NCBI RefSeq assembly: GCF_000069945.1
Contig: NC_010545.1
Span: 2,294,001-2,358,000 of the forward strand
Length of the DNA stretch: 64,000 bases
From: Corynebacterium urealyticum DSM 7109
Lineage (GTDB): Bacteria > Actinomycetota > Actinomycetes > Mycobacteriales > Mycobacteriaceae
Reading direction: 5' to 3'
Each line of letters starts with the position of its first letter. Positions within the stretch are counted from its first letter, which is position 1. This document shows, piece after piece, positions 53,501-62,400 of the stretch. The notes beneath the pieces are model-generated. The model did not search any database. It saw only the letters and a list, made by a program, of their open reading frames with translations, and had not been told where the DNA came from. The translations under genes and the position numbers were made by a program.

Positions 53501-53682
53501 TTCGATTCCTGCAAAACGTTGGCGGCGGCCGGGGCGTTCTGAGACTGCACCACCACGGTGCCAGTGGTTGCCAGCGCCAGGACTGCCATTGCGCCCGCCA
53601 CGGACTTCATCTTGTCGGAAAAGCCCAGCGCGAAAGCGCCGGACTTCTCACCGCGGGCGATAGGCCCCCGCAGATTTGCCAT
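47596..53682 (-). CDS. Giant repeat-rich sortase-anchored surface protein (Rib/TSP3-like adhesin)
   Basis: A protein of about 2,028 residues likely forms a fibre on the cell wall. It has a signal peptide (cleavage near APAAA, residue 50) and an N-terminal globular region of about 490 residues with SdrD B-like parts (NGAVYVDRSS; GYINGRVFWDQ). Then come alternating Rib-like modules (VTVTYPDGTKDDAKANF) and calcium-type TSP3 strings (DTDGDGDPDVTDPDDDGDGI). Five 88-residue modules follow the pattern GKPGDKVEIPNTGGDVPEG, near residues 1160-1335 and 1630-1895. The C-terminus has a Gly/Ser/His-rich stalk, LAVTG, a membrane segment and RRRREN. LAVTG is an LPXTG variant. GAAAGGAAGCAAC precedes the ATG. 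Confidence 0.92.
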   Translation of the reverse strand: MANLRGPIARGEKSGAFALGFSDKMKSVAGAMAVLALATTGTVVVQSQNAPAAANVLQESKAIYSAGDHRANHTVNGAVYVDRSSINSTKSGEDQGLSNVKVYAQWMDEKVKGYAVSPVYTTNTRADGTYTVDFPEWTDSQGNKHLFKANPYQKLRVWIENPDSSKYEISYMEGDGVFKGSTERYASVWSLDLVNGGNVRDQNIALTETPESWLQKPEADWKQSEAKTGDGYINGRVFWDQKNLAGAGDVPQYNTGHGDVAVSGVKVVGSYLRDEVANELDQWKKDNRGYTQLELKQAQQDAIKKFETDNPGQSAIAETVTATTDAQGQYVLQFNGTYGVTSTNIGTWPNAEAKKLFHTVADSAASGRWATSGGDLAQSAAGNVSKHINMDYVYVQPILDESANVNPDNFRTAMFTNPTWNISYATAPKRHAVDNSDFALKPSKPGFDVVDYNTTDKPAFKGTEVQTRTVGLVPNTPYTIQWYDAAGEKVGTTCKLDSDDLGAVPSCPFTVPDTAKAGDVFTAVVELPDGTPFLADSFIVKEPMTDSMDPKYEDKLVVPGEETKSTPTFTDKDGQKVDAPKDAKFSIPEDFKAPEGYEVKIDENTGEVTVTFPDKSKLNKDTAEEFSVPVTVTYPDGTKDDAKANFKLDTDGDGKPDTEDEDDDNDGIPDKDDSNPKVPNVNEHFDPKYEDGSGKPGSDVKIEAPTFTDKDDKDTEAPEGTKFTPGDDAPEGVKVDENTGAITVTIPEGANPGDEIKVPVVVTYPDGTKDNVEVTVTVTDKDNGVFEPKYKSELVVPGKETKSSPTFTDKDGKDAKAPEGSKFTIPEGFTAPEGYEVSIDENTGEITVTVDGGKLNKDTVEEFDVPVTVTYPDGSKDDAKANFKLDTDGDGDPDVTDPDDDGDGIPDEDDSNPKVPNANDHFDPVYEDGSGKPGSDVKIDPPTFKDKDGNETKAPEGTKFTPGENAPEGVTIDENTGEITVPIPEGANPGDKITVPVEVTYPDGSKDTVEVTVTVTDKDAGLYEPKYEDKLVVPGQETKSSPTFTDKDGKDAKAPEGSKFTIPEGFTAPEGYEVSIDENTGEITVTVDGGKLNKDTVEEFDVPVTVTYPDGSKDDAKANFKLDTDGDGDPDVTDPDDDGDGVNDEEEKEKGSNPKDPDSKPEAPAEKPDWSDDKGKPGDKVEIPNTGGDVPEGTTVETEGPGKAEIDENGNLIVDIDKDAKPGDKIEVVVKDKDGNEIDRVVVEVEQPDAPAEKPDWSDDKGKPGDKVEIPNTGGDVPEGTTVETEGPGKAEIDENGNLIVDIDKDAKPGDKIEVVVKDKDGNEIDRVVVEVEEPDAPAKVDYRPSYGDPVVVPAGGSKTAEIAYPADQTAPAGTKYVLDPNYTVPNGWTIEVDETTGKVTATVDPAGPNGARQEELVVPVLVQYPEDANATGNDVANATFQLDTDGDNIPDITDEDDDGDGVSDQEEKDNGSDPKDPDSTPEAPVNDFQPSYEEKTVPAGQSVESPVTFTGEDKPEGTTFSIAENFVAPHGWTFEVDPETGTVTATVVPAGPDGARQEQVIVPIVVTYPDGTATSDDTANAVFNLDTDGDGTPDSKDDDDDGDGFTDEEEKEKGTDPKDPNDKPQPDAPAEQPDWKDDSGKPGDKVEIPNTGGDVPEGATVETEGPGKAEIDENGNLIVDIDKDAKPGDKIVVVVKDKDGNEIDRVVVEVEQPDAPAEQPDWKDDSGKPGDKVEIPNTGGDVPEGATVETEGPGKAEIDENGNLVVDIDEDAKPGDKIEVVVKDKDGNEIDRVVVEVEQPDAPAEKPDWSDDKGKPGDKVEIPNTGGDVPEGATVETEGPGKAEIDENGNLVVDIDEDAKPGDKIEVVVKDKDGNVIDEVTVTVTEKEKPGGSSDLPEGLIPGLIGGGIIGGIIGGNLGSSHGSSTPGQGAGSGHGSHGKGADKGAGNGADKGAQQGGKGAGQSGTSQSGAQSGAAQSGASSSSSSAGRQGSLAVTGVSGVAIMLGAAAMALAIGGALLAGRRRREN
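48010..48805. repeat. Three near-identical 264-bp modules in the surface protein gene
   Basis: Three consecutive copies of an about 264-bp unit encode DAPAE(K/Q)PDW...VVVEVEQ. Boundaries recur at about 48260, 48526 and 48790. They differ at only a few bases, such as AAGGGTAAGCC versus GATTCCGGTAAGCC. Confidence 0.85.
49672..50200. repeat. Two further copies of the 264-bp module
   Basis: Two tandem copies of the same unit as at 48010-48805, here with GTTVETEG in place of GATVETEG. They are separated from the C-terminal three by other Rib-like modules, so recombination between the groups could delete about 1.4 kb in frame. Confidence 0.85.
50210..51280. repeat. Long near-identical Rib/TSP3 repeats in the surface protein gene
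   Basis: The stretch 50282-50569 recurs at 51000-51280 with almost no differences (both include the run GTCGAACTCCTCGACGGTGT), a period of about 710 bp that includes a full Rib-TSP3-Rib block. Confidence 0.85.
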
Positions 53683-53988
53683 GTTGCTTCCTTTCGACGA
53701 GTTAGCAGCGCCAACTAACAGTCGGCACTTTCTAAATACACACTGATAGTACCCACATAAGACCCCAGGTAAAGAGGGTTGCTTCGTACACCTAAGAGTG
53801 AGAACATTATGCACTTGCCATGCATGTTTAACGCCCCAACACTGCTTACATTTCAGATGCAAACATAGTGACCCTAGGCTTAAGCGACTCCCAGGCTTAG
53901 GCCCACGAAAGCACAAAGCCCCTCCCGGGAGCACCGACCACACCGGCACCCCCGGAAGGGGGGCTAAGAAACACCTAAGCGCGCAGCA
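53683..53988 (-). promoter_or_regulatory. Upstream region of the surface protein gene
   Basis: This 306-bp gap has no gene. On the minus strand TTTACC and TACTAT, 16 bases apart (about 53745-53772), form a good promoter roughly 70 bp before the start codon. Further up the gap is AT-rich (about 53790-53870), unlike the genes beside it. It ends in the pcnA terminator. Confidence 0.5.
53917..53965 (-). terminator. Intrinsic terminator after pcnA
   Basis: On the minus strand AGCCCCCCTTCCGGG pairs with CCCGGGAGGGGCT, followed by TTTGTG, 24 bp beyond the pcnA stop. Confidence 0.7.
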
Positions 53989-55560
53989 CTACCCCTGCTG
54001 CACGTCCCACCAGGCCCGCAGCTCCGCAATGGCCTCGTCCCGACCCAGCGGCCCCCGATCCAAGCGCAGCTCCTTCAAAAACGCCCACGCCTGACCCACC
54101 TCCGGGCCCGGCTTCAAACCCAGGATCTCCATGATCTCGTTGCCATCCAGGTCCGGGCGCACCGCGGCGAGGTCCTCCTTCTCCTTGAGTTCCTCAATCC
54201 GCCGCTCGAGGTCGTCGTAATTACGGCGCAGGCGCGCCCCCTTGCGCTTATTACGGGTCGTGCAATCCGCCCGCACCAGCATGTGCAGCTTCGGCAGCAG
54301 ATCACCCGCATCCGTCACATAACGGCGCACCGCCGAATCCGTCCACGCGCTATCCCCATAGCCATAGAAACGCATGTGCAGGAACACCAGCTGGGAAATA
54401 TCCTTCACCAACTGCTTAGAAAACTTCAGCTTCCGCAGACGGCGACGCACCAACTTCGCGCCCACCACCTCGTGCTGGTGGAAGGTCACCTGGCCAGATT
54501 CCGTGAACGCCCGGGTGTCCGGCTTCCCGCAGTCGTGCAGCAGGGCGGCCCAGCGCAGCTCCAGATCCGGCTCCACGCCGTAGTTCTGCTCCTGCACCAG
54601 CGCATTGCGCAGCACCGTCAGGGAGTGCCAGTACACATCCTTGTGCTGCTTGTGCTCGTCCTGGGTCATCCGCAGGCGCGGCAGCTCCGGGAGGACGTAA
54701 TCCGCCAGGCCGGCCTCCACCATCAGGTCCAGGCCCTCCCACGGGGCCGTGCCGAGCAGCAGCTTATTCAGCTCCACCGCCACGCGCTCCACCGTGATCC
54801 GCTGGATCTGATCCGCCATCGCCACCATGGCCTCAGCCACCCGAGGGGCGACCGCGAAACCCAGCTGAGAGACGAAACGGCAGGCCCGCAGCATCCGCAG
54901 CGGATCGTCCCGGAAGCTCACCTCCGGGCTATCCGGGGTGTCCAGCACCCCGGCGGCTACGTCGGCCAAACCACCCAGCGGGTCGCAGAACTCGTGCTCC
55001 CCGTCTGCGGAGAGCTTCAACGCCATCGCGTTCGCGCGGAAGTCCCGGCGCACCAGATCCCCCTCCAGGGTGTCGCCGAAGGTGACCTCCGGGTTGCGGG
55101 ACTGGCCGTCGTACTGATCCGCCCGGAAGGTAGTGATCTCCACCTCCAGGCCGCCGACCAGCGCGGAGACGGTGCCGAACTCAATGCCCGTATCCCAGAC
55201 CGTCTCGGCCATCGGCTCCAGGATCCCCATCACCGCATCGGGGCGGGCATCCGTGGTGAAGTCCAGGTCGTGGCTGAGGCGTGCCAGCATCGCGTCGCGC
55301 ACCGAACCACCCACCAGGTAGAGCTCGTGGCCCGCTTCCTCGAAGGCCTTTGCCAGCCGGCGCAGCGTGGCGTCATTGCGGCGCAGGGACTGCCACGCCG
55401 CCCCCAGCATCGCCGCCTCCTTGGCCTGCGTATCCCCGGTTACCTCGGCAGCGCCCGCCCCAGCGCCAGCCCCAGCACCGGCCGCCGTCGCACCGGCTTC
55501 CGCGGCAGCGCCAGCCGTCGCGCCATCTGCAGTCTCATTCGCCCTCGTAGTCACGCGCAA
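53989..55560 (-). CDS. pcnA: CCA tRNA nucleotidyltransferase
   Basis: The enzyme adds or repairs the CCA end of tRNAs. The 523-residue protein has the nucleotidyltransferase motif [20 protein letters not shown] near residues 82-101 (catalytic Asps), [11 protein letters not shown] and the RNA-binding domain. A fused HD domain follows, with [14 protein letters not shown] near residue 340, as in other actinobacterial enzymes. The first 45 residues are an Ala/Gly-rich low-complexity lead, and a start further in (near [13 protein letters not shown]) is possible. It is divergent from mutT4, as in mycobacteria. Confidence 0.94.
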   Translation of the reverse strand: MRVTTRANETADGATAGAAAEAGATAAGAGAGAGAGAAEVTGDTQAKEAAMLGAAWQSLRRNDATLRRLAKAFEEAGHELYLVGGSVRDAMLARLSHDLDFTTDARPDAVMGILEPMAETVWDTGIEFGTVSALVGGLEVEITTFRADQYDGQSRNPEVTFGDTLEGDLVRRDFRANAMALKLSADGEHEFCDPLGGLADVAAGVLDTPDSPEVSFRDDPLRMLRACRFVSQLGFAVAPRVAEAMVAMADQIQRITVERVAVELNKLLLGTAPWEGLDLMVEAGLADYVLPELPRLRMTQDEHKQHKDVYWHSLTVLRNALVQEQNYGVEPDLELRWAALLHDCGKPDTRAFTESGQVTFHQHEVVGAKLVRRRLRKLKFSKQLVKDISQLVFLHMRFYGYGDSAWTDSAVRRYVTDAGDLLPKLHMLVRADCTTRNKRKGARLRRNYDDLERRIEELKEKEDLAAVRPDLDGNEIMEILGLKPGPEVGQAWAFLKELRLDRGPLGRDEAIAELRAWWDVQQG

Positions 55561-55685
55561 TACCTTACTTCATGGCCCAACACCCCAACACCGCGCCGGT
55601 CACCCACCCGGCAGCCACCACCGGCACGCCCAACCCCCCGCCAGCGGTTCCCCCAAGCCCCGGCCAAGCAGCTACTATAAACAGA

Positions 55686-56507
55686 ATGAACACGAACGAC
55701 AGCGCCACCACGAGCAGCGGTTCGCCCCGCAGCACGCGCCGCCGTTCGCAGCACGACGAACAGCCGCAGCGCGAAAACCAGCGCCGCCCAAAAAACGCCA
55801 AGAACGCGAAGAACAACCGCAAGGGCAAGGGCCGCGGCAACCAGCAAGGCCAGCAGGGCGACAACAGCCGCAACAGCAACCGGAACAACCGCAGCTCGAA
55901 CCGCAGCAACCGCTCTAGCTCCAACCGCAACCACCCGAAGCGCACCGGCACCCGGCGCGCCAAGCAGGGCAAGCAGGGCCGCACCCACCTGGAGCACTCC
56001 GACCTGCCGCTCTCGGTGGAAACCTCCGCCGGCGGCCTCGTCCTCACCGGACTGGCCGAAGCCGTGCGCCCCAACGGCAGCGTGGACATGTCCAAGATCT
56101 ACGCCGCCCTCATCGGCCGCGTCGACCGCCGCGGACGCCTCCTGTGGTCCATGCCCAAAGGCCACGTCGAAGAACACGAATCCCACCACAGCACCGCCGA
56201 ACGCGAAGTGTGGGAGGAAACCGGCATCGCCGGAACCGTCATCGACGAGCTCGGCACCATCGACTACTGGTTCGTCTCCGAAGGCACCCGCATCCACAAG
56301 ACCGTCCACCACCACCTGCTGCGCTACGTGGACGGCGAGTTCAACGACGAAGACCCCGAGGTCACCGAAGTCACCTGGGTTCCCGTGAACAACCTGGTCG
56401 AACGCCTCGCCTACGCCGACGAGCGCCGCCTGGCCCGCCGCGCCCTCGACACGCTGCCGAAGCACGCCCGCGCGGAAGCGGAAGCAGGCCGCGCCACCCC
56501 GCGTTAG
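55686..56507 (+). CDS. Nudix hydrolase with basic N-terminal extension (MutT4-like)
   Basis: The 273-residue protein has about 110 residues of Arg/Asn/Gln/Ser-rich disordered sequence ([18 protein letters not shown]) and then a Nudix domain with the box GHVEEHES...REVWEETGI near residues 158-180. In position it matches Rv3908 (mutT4) of M. tuberculosis, between pcnA and the DUF6049 gene. The basic lead may bind RNA or membranes; this is a guess. TACTAT seven bases upstream of the ATG marks a leaderless start. Confidence 0.9.
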   Translation: MNTNDSATTSSGSPRSTRRRSQHDEQPQRENQRRPKNAKNAKNNRKGKGRGNQQGQQGDNSRNSNRNNRSSNRSNRSSSNRNHPKRTGTRRAKQGKQGRTHLEHSDLPLSVETSAGGLVLTGLAEAVRPNGSVDMSKIYAALIGRVDRRGRLLWSMPKGHVEEHESHHSTAEREVWEETGIAGTVIDELGTIDYWFVSEGTRIHKTVHHHLLRYVDGEFNDEDPEVTEVTWVPVNNLVERLAYADERRLARRALDTLPKHARAEAEAGRATPR

Positions 56508-56516
56508 GAGGGCTGC

Positions 56517-59396
56517 ATGGCTGCCAAAATCCGCCCCGCCACCGCCCTCGCGCTCGGCTCCCTCCTCTGCGCCGGGTGGGTCACCGCCGTACCCGGCCCG
56601 TTCGCTGGCTCCGCGCTGCCTGCCGCAAACGCACTGCCCGCTGCCTCCGCACTGCCTGCCGCGGGCGCCCAAACCCCCGAGCACACCACCACCTTCCACC
56701 ACGCGGAGGCCACGGACTGGGCCAACCCGAACGCCCGCTCCACCGACCCCAATCGGGGCATTAACCTGCAGGTTCGCAACATCAGCCCGCGCTTCCTCAA
56801 CCCAGCGGACACCGACCCGCAGACCTACACCCTGCGCATCCGCAACACCAGCCCCGGCACCATCCGGGGCCTCACCCTGAGCCTCAAAACCGCGCCCGCC
56901 GCCGGCAGCCCCGCCCAGGTGCGCACCTCCCTGCTCTCCAACAGCGGCGAATACCCGCACAGCTCCCCGGCCCGCCCGCTGCAACGCAGCAACGGCAGTC
57001 AGGTCTCCCTGGGGCCGGGCGAAACCGCCGACGTGGACGTCCGCCTCGTCCGCGACCCTTCCTTTCAGGACGACGCCACCCCCCACCCCGAGACCCCCAC
57101 CGGCGAAACGGCGGGCCCAGCTGGGGCCTTGGCACCGATGAGCTTCGGGCTGCCGGATGCCGCGCAGGCCGGAACCTACCCGCTGATGTTCACCCTCGGC
57201 GGCACGCCCGGGGCCGCTGATGGTGCCGATGGTGGGGGAGAGGCCGCTGGGGAACAGGCAGCGCAGGGGGCGGAACTGCTCGCGGTGACCCGCGCGACGG
57301 CCGTCGTCACCCCGGAAGAAGATAAGGAAGAAGGGGAGGGCAGTGGCACCTCCGGCACCCCGCTGACCTTCCTGTGGCCCATCGGTGGCGAAACGCACGC
57401 CACACCCGGCGCGGTCGGGGACGCCCCCGAGCCCGCCGAGCTCTACCTCAACGAGGACTCCCTCGGTGAGCAACTGAAAGAAGGCGGGCGGCTACGCACC
57501 CTCCTCGACAGCTACCGCACCGCACTGGACGGCCCACAGGGCACCAAGATCCGCGAAGCCAGCTGCCTGGCGATCGACCCCGACCTCCTGCAGACCGTGG
57601 AGCGCATGGCCGGCGGCTACCGCGTGGGCGGGCGTGTCCCAAAGCCCGTCGAGGAGCGCAAGCGGCTCCGCGACTCCTGGGGAGACATCTTCAACACCAA
57701 GGACCGCTCCGAACCCGGCGCCCACGATAAGGCCGCCGCTACCTGGCTCAGCGACCTGCGCGACACCACCAAGGAGAGCTGCACCGTCGCGCTGCCCTAC
57801 GGCGGGGCGGACATCAACACCACCGCCCAGGCGACCGGTCCCACCAACCCGGAGGCCGCGGCAGGACAGGCCAATGGCGCCGCTGCCAGCGGAGATGCGG
57901 CCGGTGGTGCCGCTGGAGCAGATACCGGCGTGGCCGAGGAATCCACCAGCGCGGCCTGGCTCAGCATGCACGCCCTCGGCCGGGGTGCCGCCACCATCCA
58001 CGAGATCCTCGGCACCACCCCGGTGGCCAATATCGCCATCCCCAGCAGCGGCTACCTCACTCCCGAAGCCCTGCCGTACCTCGCCGCCGCGAAGGTGGAC
58101 CCCGCCTCGGAGGGGGCCGACCCGTCCCGCCGCTTCGAGAACACCCTCAAGGGCCAGGCGCTCCTGCCCACCCTTGACCCCAAGGTGCCAGTCACCGCGC
58201 TCGTCGCGAATAACACCGTGCTCACCCAGCAGCCCGCCCAGACCCCCGAGACCTCGGGGGAGGAGGGGCAGGACAGCGAATCACAGGACCCAGCTACCCA
58301 GCAGGCTGACCAGCAGTGGAACGACCGCCTGCTGAAGCTCAACGATGCCGGCAGCCTCCGCGCGCTGCGCTACTCCGGCGACCTCGGCACCGTCCTCGCC
58401 GCCACCGGCGCCCGTCCCGACACCACGGGCTACTCCAACCCCCAGGCCCGCTTCGACGCCAACGCGGACTCCGAGGCCACCCGCATGTCCACCGCCCTGG
58501 CCGTGCTCCAGCAGGAACTCGCCAGCCCCGAGCCGATCCTCGCCGTCCCGCCGGGCCAGTGGGAGGTCAACGGGCAGGACGCCACCGCCCTCCTGGACTA
58601 CATCGAGCAGGCCTTTGCCACCGGGCACGCCACCCCGGTCTCCCTGGCCGACGCGCTGCGCCCCCGCGGCCTGAAGAACTCCGAGCTGGCTCTCGGGGAG
58701 GTCACCCAGCCCTTCACGGACCCCGGGAAACCCACCGAGGCACTCGCGCCACAGCTGGCGACCCTGGCCGACCGCATCCGCAGCCTCACCCTGATGATGT
58801 CCAACTCCCGGCAGATCGCCCTGACCCGCGAACAGTTCACCCGCCCGATCCTCGCCGATCTGGCGCGAGCCACCAGCAACTACGGCACCCGCAACCCCGC
58901 CGAGCAGGACGGGGCCAGCCAGCGCGCCGCCGCGCGCGTCGCCGGTGCGGCAGAGACCGCGGACACCCTGCGCAACTCGGTGACCCTGCTGCCACCCGGC
59001 AACGTCTTCACCCGAACCTCCGAAGCCGCGCCACTGATCGTCGCCGCCCAAAACGGCCTACCGCTGCCCGTGCCGGCGAAGATCCGCTACCGCGACACCC
59101 TCGACGAGCACGCCGGGCACCCCGCCACCATCCTGGAATCCGAGTCGCAGATGATCCCGGCGCGTGGTTCCCTCACCGTGTCGATCGACCTCGGTGCCGC
59201 AAACCGCCGCAGCGACCTCGACCTGTGGCTCGCCAGCCCCAAAAACAAGCGAATCAGCGACTCCGTGCAAGTCAGCGTGCACTCCAGCCCCAATATCCCG
59301 CTGGATAAGATGATCCTCCTGCTCACCATCATCGCTGGCGCGGGCATCGGCGGGAAGCTCCTCCTGGACCGTCGGCGCCGCCGCCGCAGCCGCTAG
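56517..59396 (+). CDS. DUF6049-type secreted membrane-anchored protein
   Basis: The 959-residue protein has a signal peptide (ALALGSLLCAGWVTAVPGPF) and a long extracytoplasmic part. A C-terminal membrane segment (MILLLTIIAGAGIGGKLLL) ends in RRRRRRSR. Its place between mutT4 and murJ equals Rv3909 in M. tuberculosis, a conserved protein of unknown function probably linked to murein synthesis. LQVRNISPRFLNPADTDPQT near residue 85 and IPSSGYLTPEALPYLAAAKV near residue 505 are among the conserved-looking parts. AGGAGGGCTGC precedes the ATG, nine bases after the mutT4 stop. Confidence 0.88.
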   Translation: MAAKIRPATALALGSLLCAGWVTAVPGPFAGSALPAANALPAASALPAAGAQTPEHTTTFHHAEATDWANPNARSTDPNRGINLQVRNISPRFLNPADTDPQTYTLRIRNTSPGTIRGLTLSLKTAPAAGSPAQVRTSLLSNSGEYPHSSPARPLQRSNGSQVSLGPGETADVDVRLVRDPSFQDDATPHPETPTGETAGPAGALAPMSFGLPDAAQAGTYPLMFTLGGTPGAADGADGGGEAAGEQAAQGAELLAVTRATAVVTPEEDKEEGEGSGTSGTPLTFLWPIGGETHATPGAVGDAPEPAELYLNEDSLGEQLKEGGRLRTLLDSYRTALDGPQGTKIREASCLAIDPDLLQTVERMAGGYRVGGRVPKPVEERKRLRDSWGDIFNTKDRSEPGAHDKAAATWLSDLRDTTKESCTVALPYGGADINTTAQATGPTNPEAAAGQANGAAASGDAAGGAAGADTGVAEESTSAAWLSMHALGRGAATIHEILGTTPVANIAIPSSGYLTPEALPYLAAAKVDPASEGADPSRRFENTLKGQALLPTLDPKVPVTALVANNTVLTQQPAQTPETSGEEGQDSESQDPATQQADQQWNDRLLKLNDAGSLRALRYSGDLGTVLAATGARPDTTGYSNPQARFDANADSEATRMSTALAVLQQELASPEPILAVPPGQWEVNGQDATALLDYIEQAFATGHATPVSLADALRPRGLKNSELALGEVTQPFTDPGKPTEALAPQLATLADRIRSLTLMMSNSRQIALTREQFTRPILADLARATSNYGTRNPAEQDGASQRAAARVAGAAETADTLRNSVTLLPPGNVFTRTSEAAPLIVAAQNGLPLPVPAKIRYRDTLDEHAGHPATILESESQMIPARGSLTVSIDLGAANRRSDLDLWLASPKNKRISDSVQVSVHSSPNIPLDKMILLLTIIAGAGIGGKLLLDRRRRRRSR

Positions 59397-59483
59397 GCCC
59401 GCCGCCGAAAACACCGTGTAAAACCCGTCACAGGCAGCGAAAACCCGCCCCGGGAGCGCGTTTCTAGTTAGGAAACGCACCCA

Positions 59484-62400
59484 ATGTGGACGATGATGGA
59501 TTCTGTGACTAACCCAGACGTTCCCGAGGATTCCGCTGACAGCGCAGGCCACGGCAGCACGCCACCGACCAAGCCACCCGCAGGCCAGCGCGGCCGCTTC
59601 ATCGAAGCCCGCCCGCCCGCGCTGGCCCCCCAGGCGCGCGAAGAAGCCAATACTCCGGAAACAACGGACGACTACTCCTCACTGAGCGTCGCCCCCTCCC
59701 AGCACGGTCAGGAACCCGAAAACACCACGCCCGAGGCCCCAGCCGCCCCGGCTGTGGACTTCCGCCGGCCCGCCTCGGAGATCCACCTGGGCAACGAGCG
59801 GCACGCCTATGACCAATACGAGTTCGGCCTCGCCGGGGAGCTCGGGCACTCCGCCGACCCCGGGGCAGACCCCGCGGGCCGCCAGTACCGCGCCAGCTCC
59901 CAACCGGCCCGCACCTCCGCCCGAGCGCTCGCTGGCGCCGGGGTCGGAGCTGCCGCCTCCCGCGGCGCAGCATCCCGCGCCGCCGCATCCGCCGGAACGG
60001 CAGGCACCAACGCCCCCGAACACACCGCGACCCCCGCAGTCACCGCAACCACCGGCGGCGGCGACGTCCCACCGGAGGAAGACACCCCCACGGACCGCAC
60101 CGCCGCAGCCGCGGCGGAACAGGACAAGCAGAACGAACAACCCTCGGACGCCGACGTCGTCCGCACCGGCGGCTCCATGGCCATCGCGACCCTCCTGTCG
60201 CGCATCACCGGCTTCCTGCGCACCGTCCTCATCGGCTCCGCGCTCGGCGCCGCCGTCGCCTCCGCGTTCAACACGGCGAACACCCTGCCGAACCTCATCA
60301 CGGAGCTCGTCCTCGGCGCGGTGCTGACCTCCCTGGTCGTCCCCGTGCTCGTCCGCGCCGAGAAGGAAGACCCCGACCGCGGCGAAGCCTTCATCCGAAG
60401 ACTGCTGACGATGACGTTCAGCATCACCGTCATCATCACCCTCCTCGCCGTCGGCGCGGCACCCTGGCTGATCAGACTCACACTCGACCAAGACGGCCAG
60501 GTCAACGTCCAAATGGCGACAATGTTCGCCTACCTGGTGCTCCCGCAGATCTTCTTCTACGCCATGTTCGCCGTGTTCATGGCCGTGCTGAACACCAAGG
60601 GAGTATTCAAACCCGGCGCGTGGGCGCCCGTGGTCAACAACCTCGTGACCATCACCGTCCTCGGCGGCTACCTACTGCTCCCCGAGGACACGAAGCTCCA
60701 GCCCACCGACCACGTCACCATCAGCGACCCGCACGTGCTGCTGCTGGGGCTCGGAACCACCCTCGGCGTGGTCTTCCAAGCGCTCATCATGGTGCCCTAC
60801 CTCCGCAAGGCGGGCATCAACCTGCGGCCCCTGTGGGGCGTGGACGAGCGCCTGAAGAACTTCGCCGGCATGGGCGTGGCCATCGTGCTCTACGTGGCCA
60901 TCTCCCAGGTCGGTTGGGCCGTCAATAACCAGATCGCCTCCAGCGCGTCCGGGGACGCCCCGACGATCTACATGAACGCCTGGCAGCTGCTGCAGATGCC
61001 CTACGGCGTCATCGGCGTGACCCTGCTAACCGCCGTCATGCCGCGCCTGTCCCGCAACGCCGCCGACGGCGACGATAAGGCCGTGGTCCGGGACCTCACC
61101 GTCGCCAGCCGCCTGACCATGTTCGCGATGATCCCCATCATCGTGTTCATGACCGCATTCGGCGGGATCATCGGACCGGCACTGTTCGCCTACCGCTCCT
61201 TCTCCATGGAAACCGCGAGCGTGCTGGGATGGACCGTTTCCTTTTCCGCCTTCACGCTCATCCCGTACTCCCTGGTGCTGCTGCACCTGCGCGTGTTCTA
61301 CGCCCGCGAGGAGGTCTGGACCCCGACCTTCATCATCGCCGGCATCACGATCACCAAGATCGCGCTGGTCTCCATCGCGCCATTCATCGCCACCGAGCCG
61401 CGACTCGTCGTGGTGTTGCTGGGTGCGGCCAACGGCTTCGGCTTCGTCACCGGCGCGATCATCGGCGTGCTGCTGCTGCGCCGTTCCCTGGGCAACCTCA
61501 ACTCCGGCGAGGTGATGCGCACCAGCATCTGGGCCTTCGGCGCCTCCCTCGTCGGCGCGCTCGTCGCCTGGCTGGTGGACCTGGCTCTCACCAACACGAT
61601 CATCACCCCCGGCCAGAACCCGGGCTTCCTGATTCGCCTGCTGATCACCGGCCCGGTGTTCCTCATCGCCACCGGCGTGGTCATGGCGCGCTCCAAGCTG
61701 CCCGAGGTGCTCACCGTCGGCTCCGCGCTCTCCCGCGTCCCTGGTATCGGCCGCTTCTTTTCCGGACGTCAAGCCGAGGAGGAACTGGGCTCCGCCGCAG
61801 AGCGCATGGTTCCCGCCCCGCTGGGCCCCGCAGAGGCCGCCCGCGAGGCTGCCGTGGCCAACTCCCTGTTGCCGCCCCTGCCGCCACTGTCCGCAGGGCG
61901 CGTGCGCGGCCCACGCCTGGTGCCCGGCGCGCCGATCCTGGACGGGCGCTACCGCCTGCTCGCCGACCACGGTGGCTCCACTGCCGCCCGGTTCTGGCAG
62001 GCCCGGCGCACCGCCACCGGGGAGCTGGTTGGGCTCACCATCCTCGACCCGCTGGCAGCGGTGCGCCAGGGCAAGCGCCCCGGCGAGTACGTGCCGAACC
62101 AGTCCCGACTGGTGATGCAGATCAAGCAGGAAATGTCGCAGAAATCACGGGCCATGATGGAGGCCCAGGAGGCCGCCCTCGCACACGCCCTTGAGAACGC
62201 CGACGACGGCGCCGAGGGCGAGGAGGCGAACCCGCTGGCCGGACTCACGCAGATCCAGCAGGTCATCGACAGCCCCGGCAGCGTGGTCGTGGTGTCCGAC
62301 TGGACCGACGGCTCCGCACTCTCCGCAGTCGCGGACTCCAGCCCGGACCCGCTGGCCGTCGGCTTCGCCGTCGCCGACCTCGCCGAGGCCGCCGCGGAGA

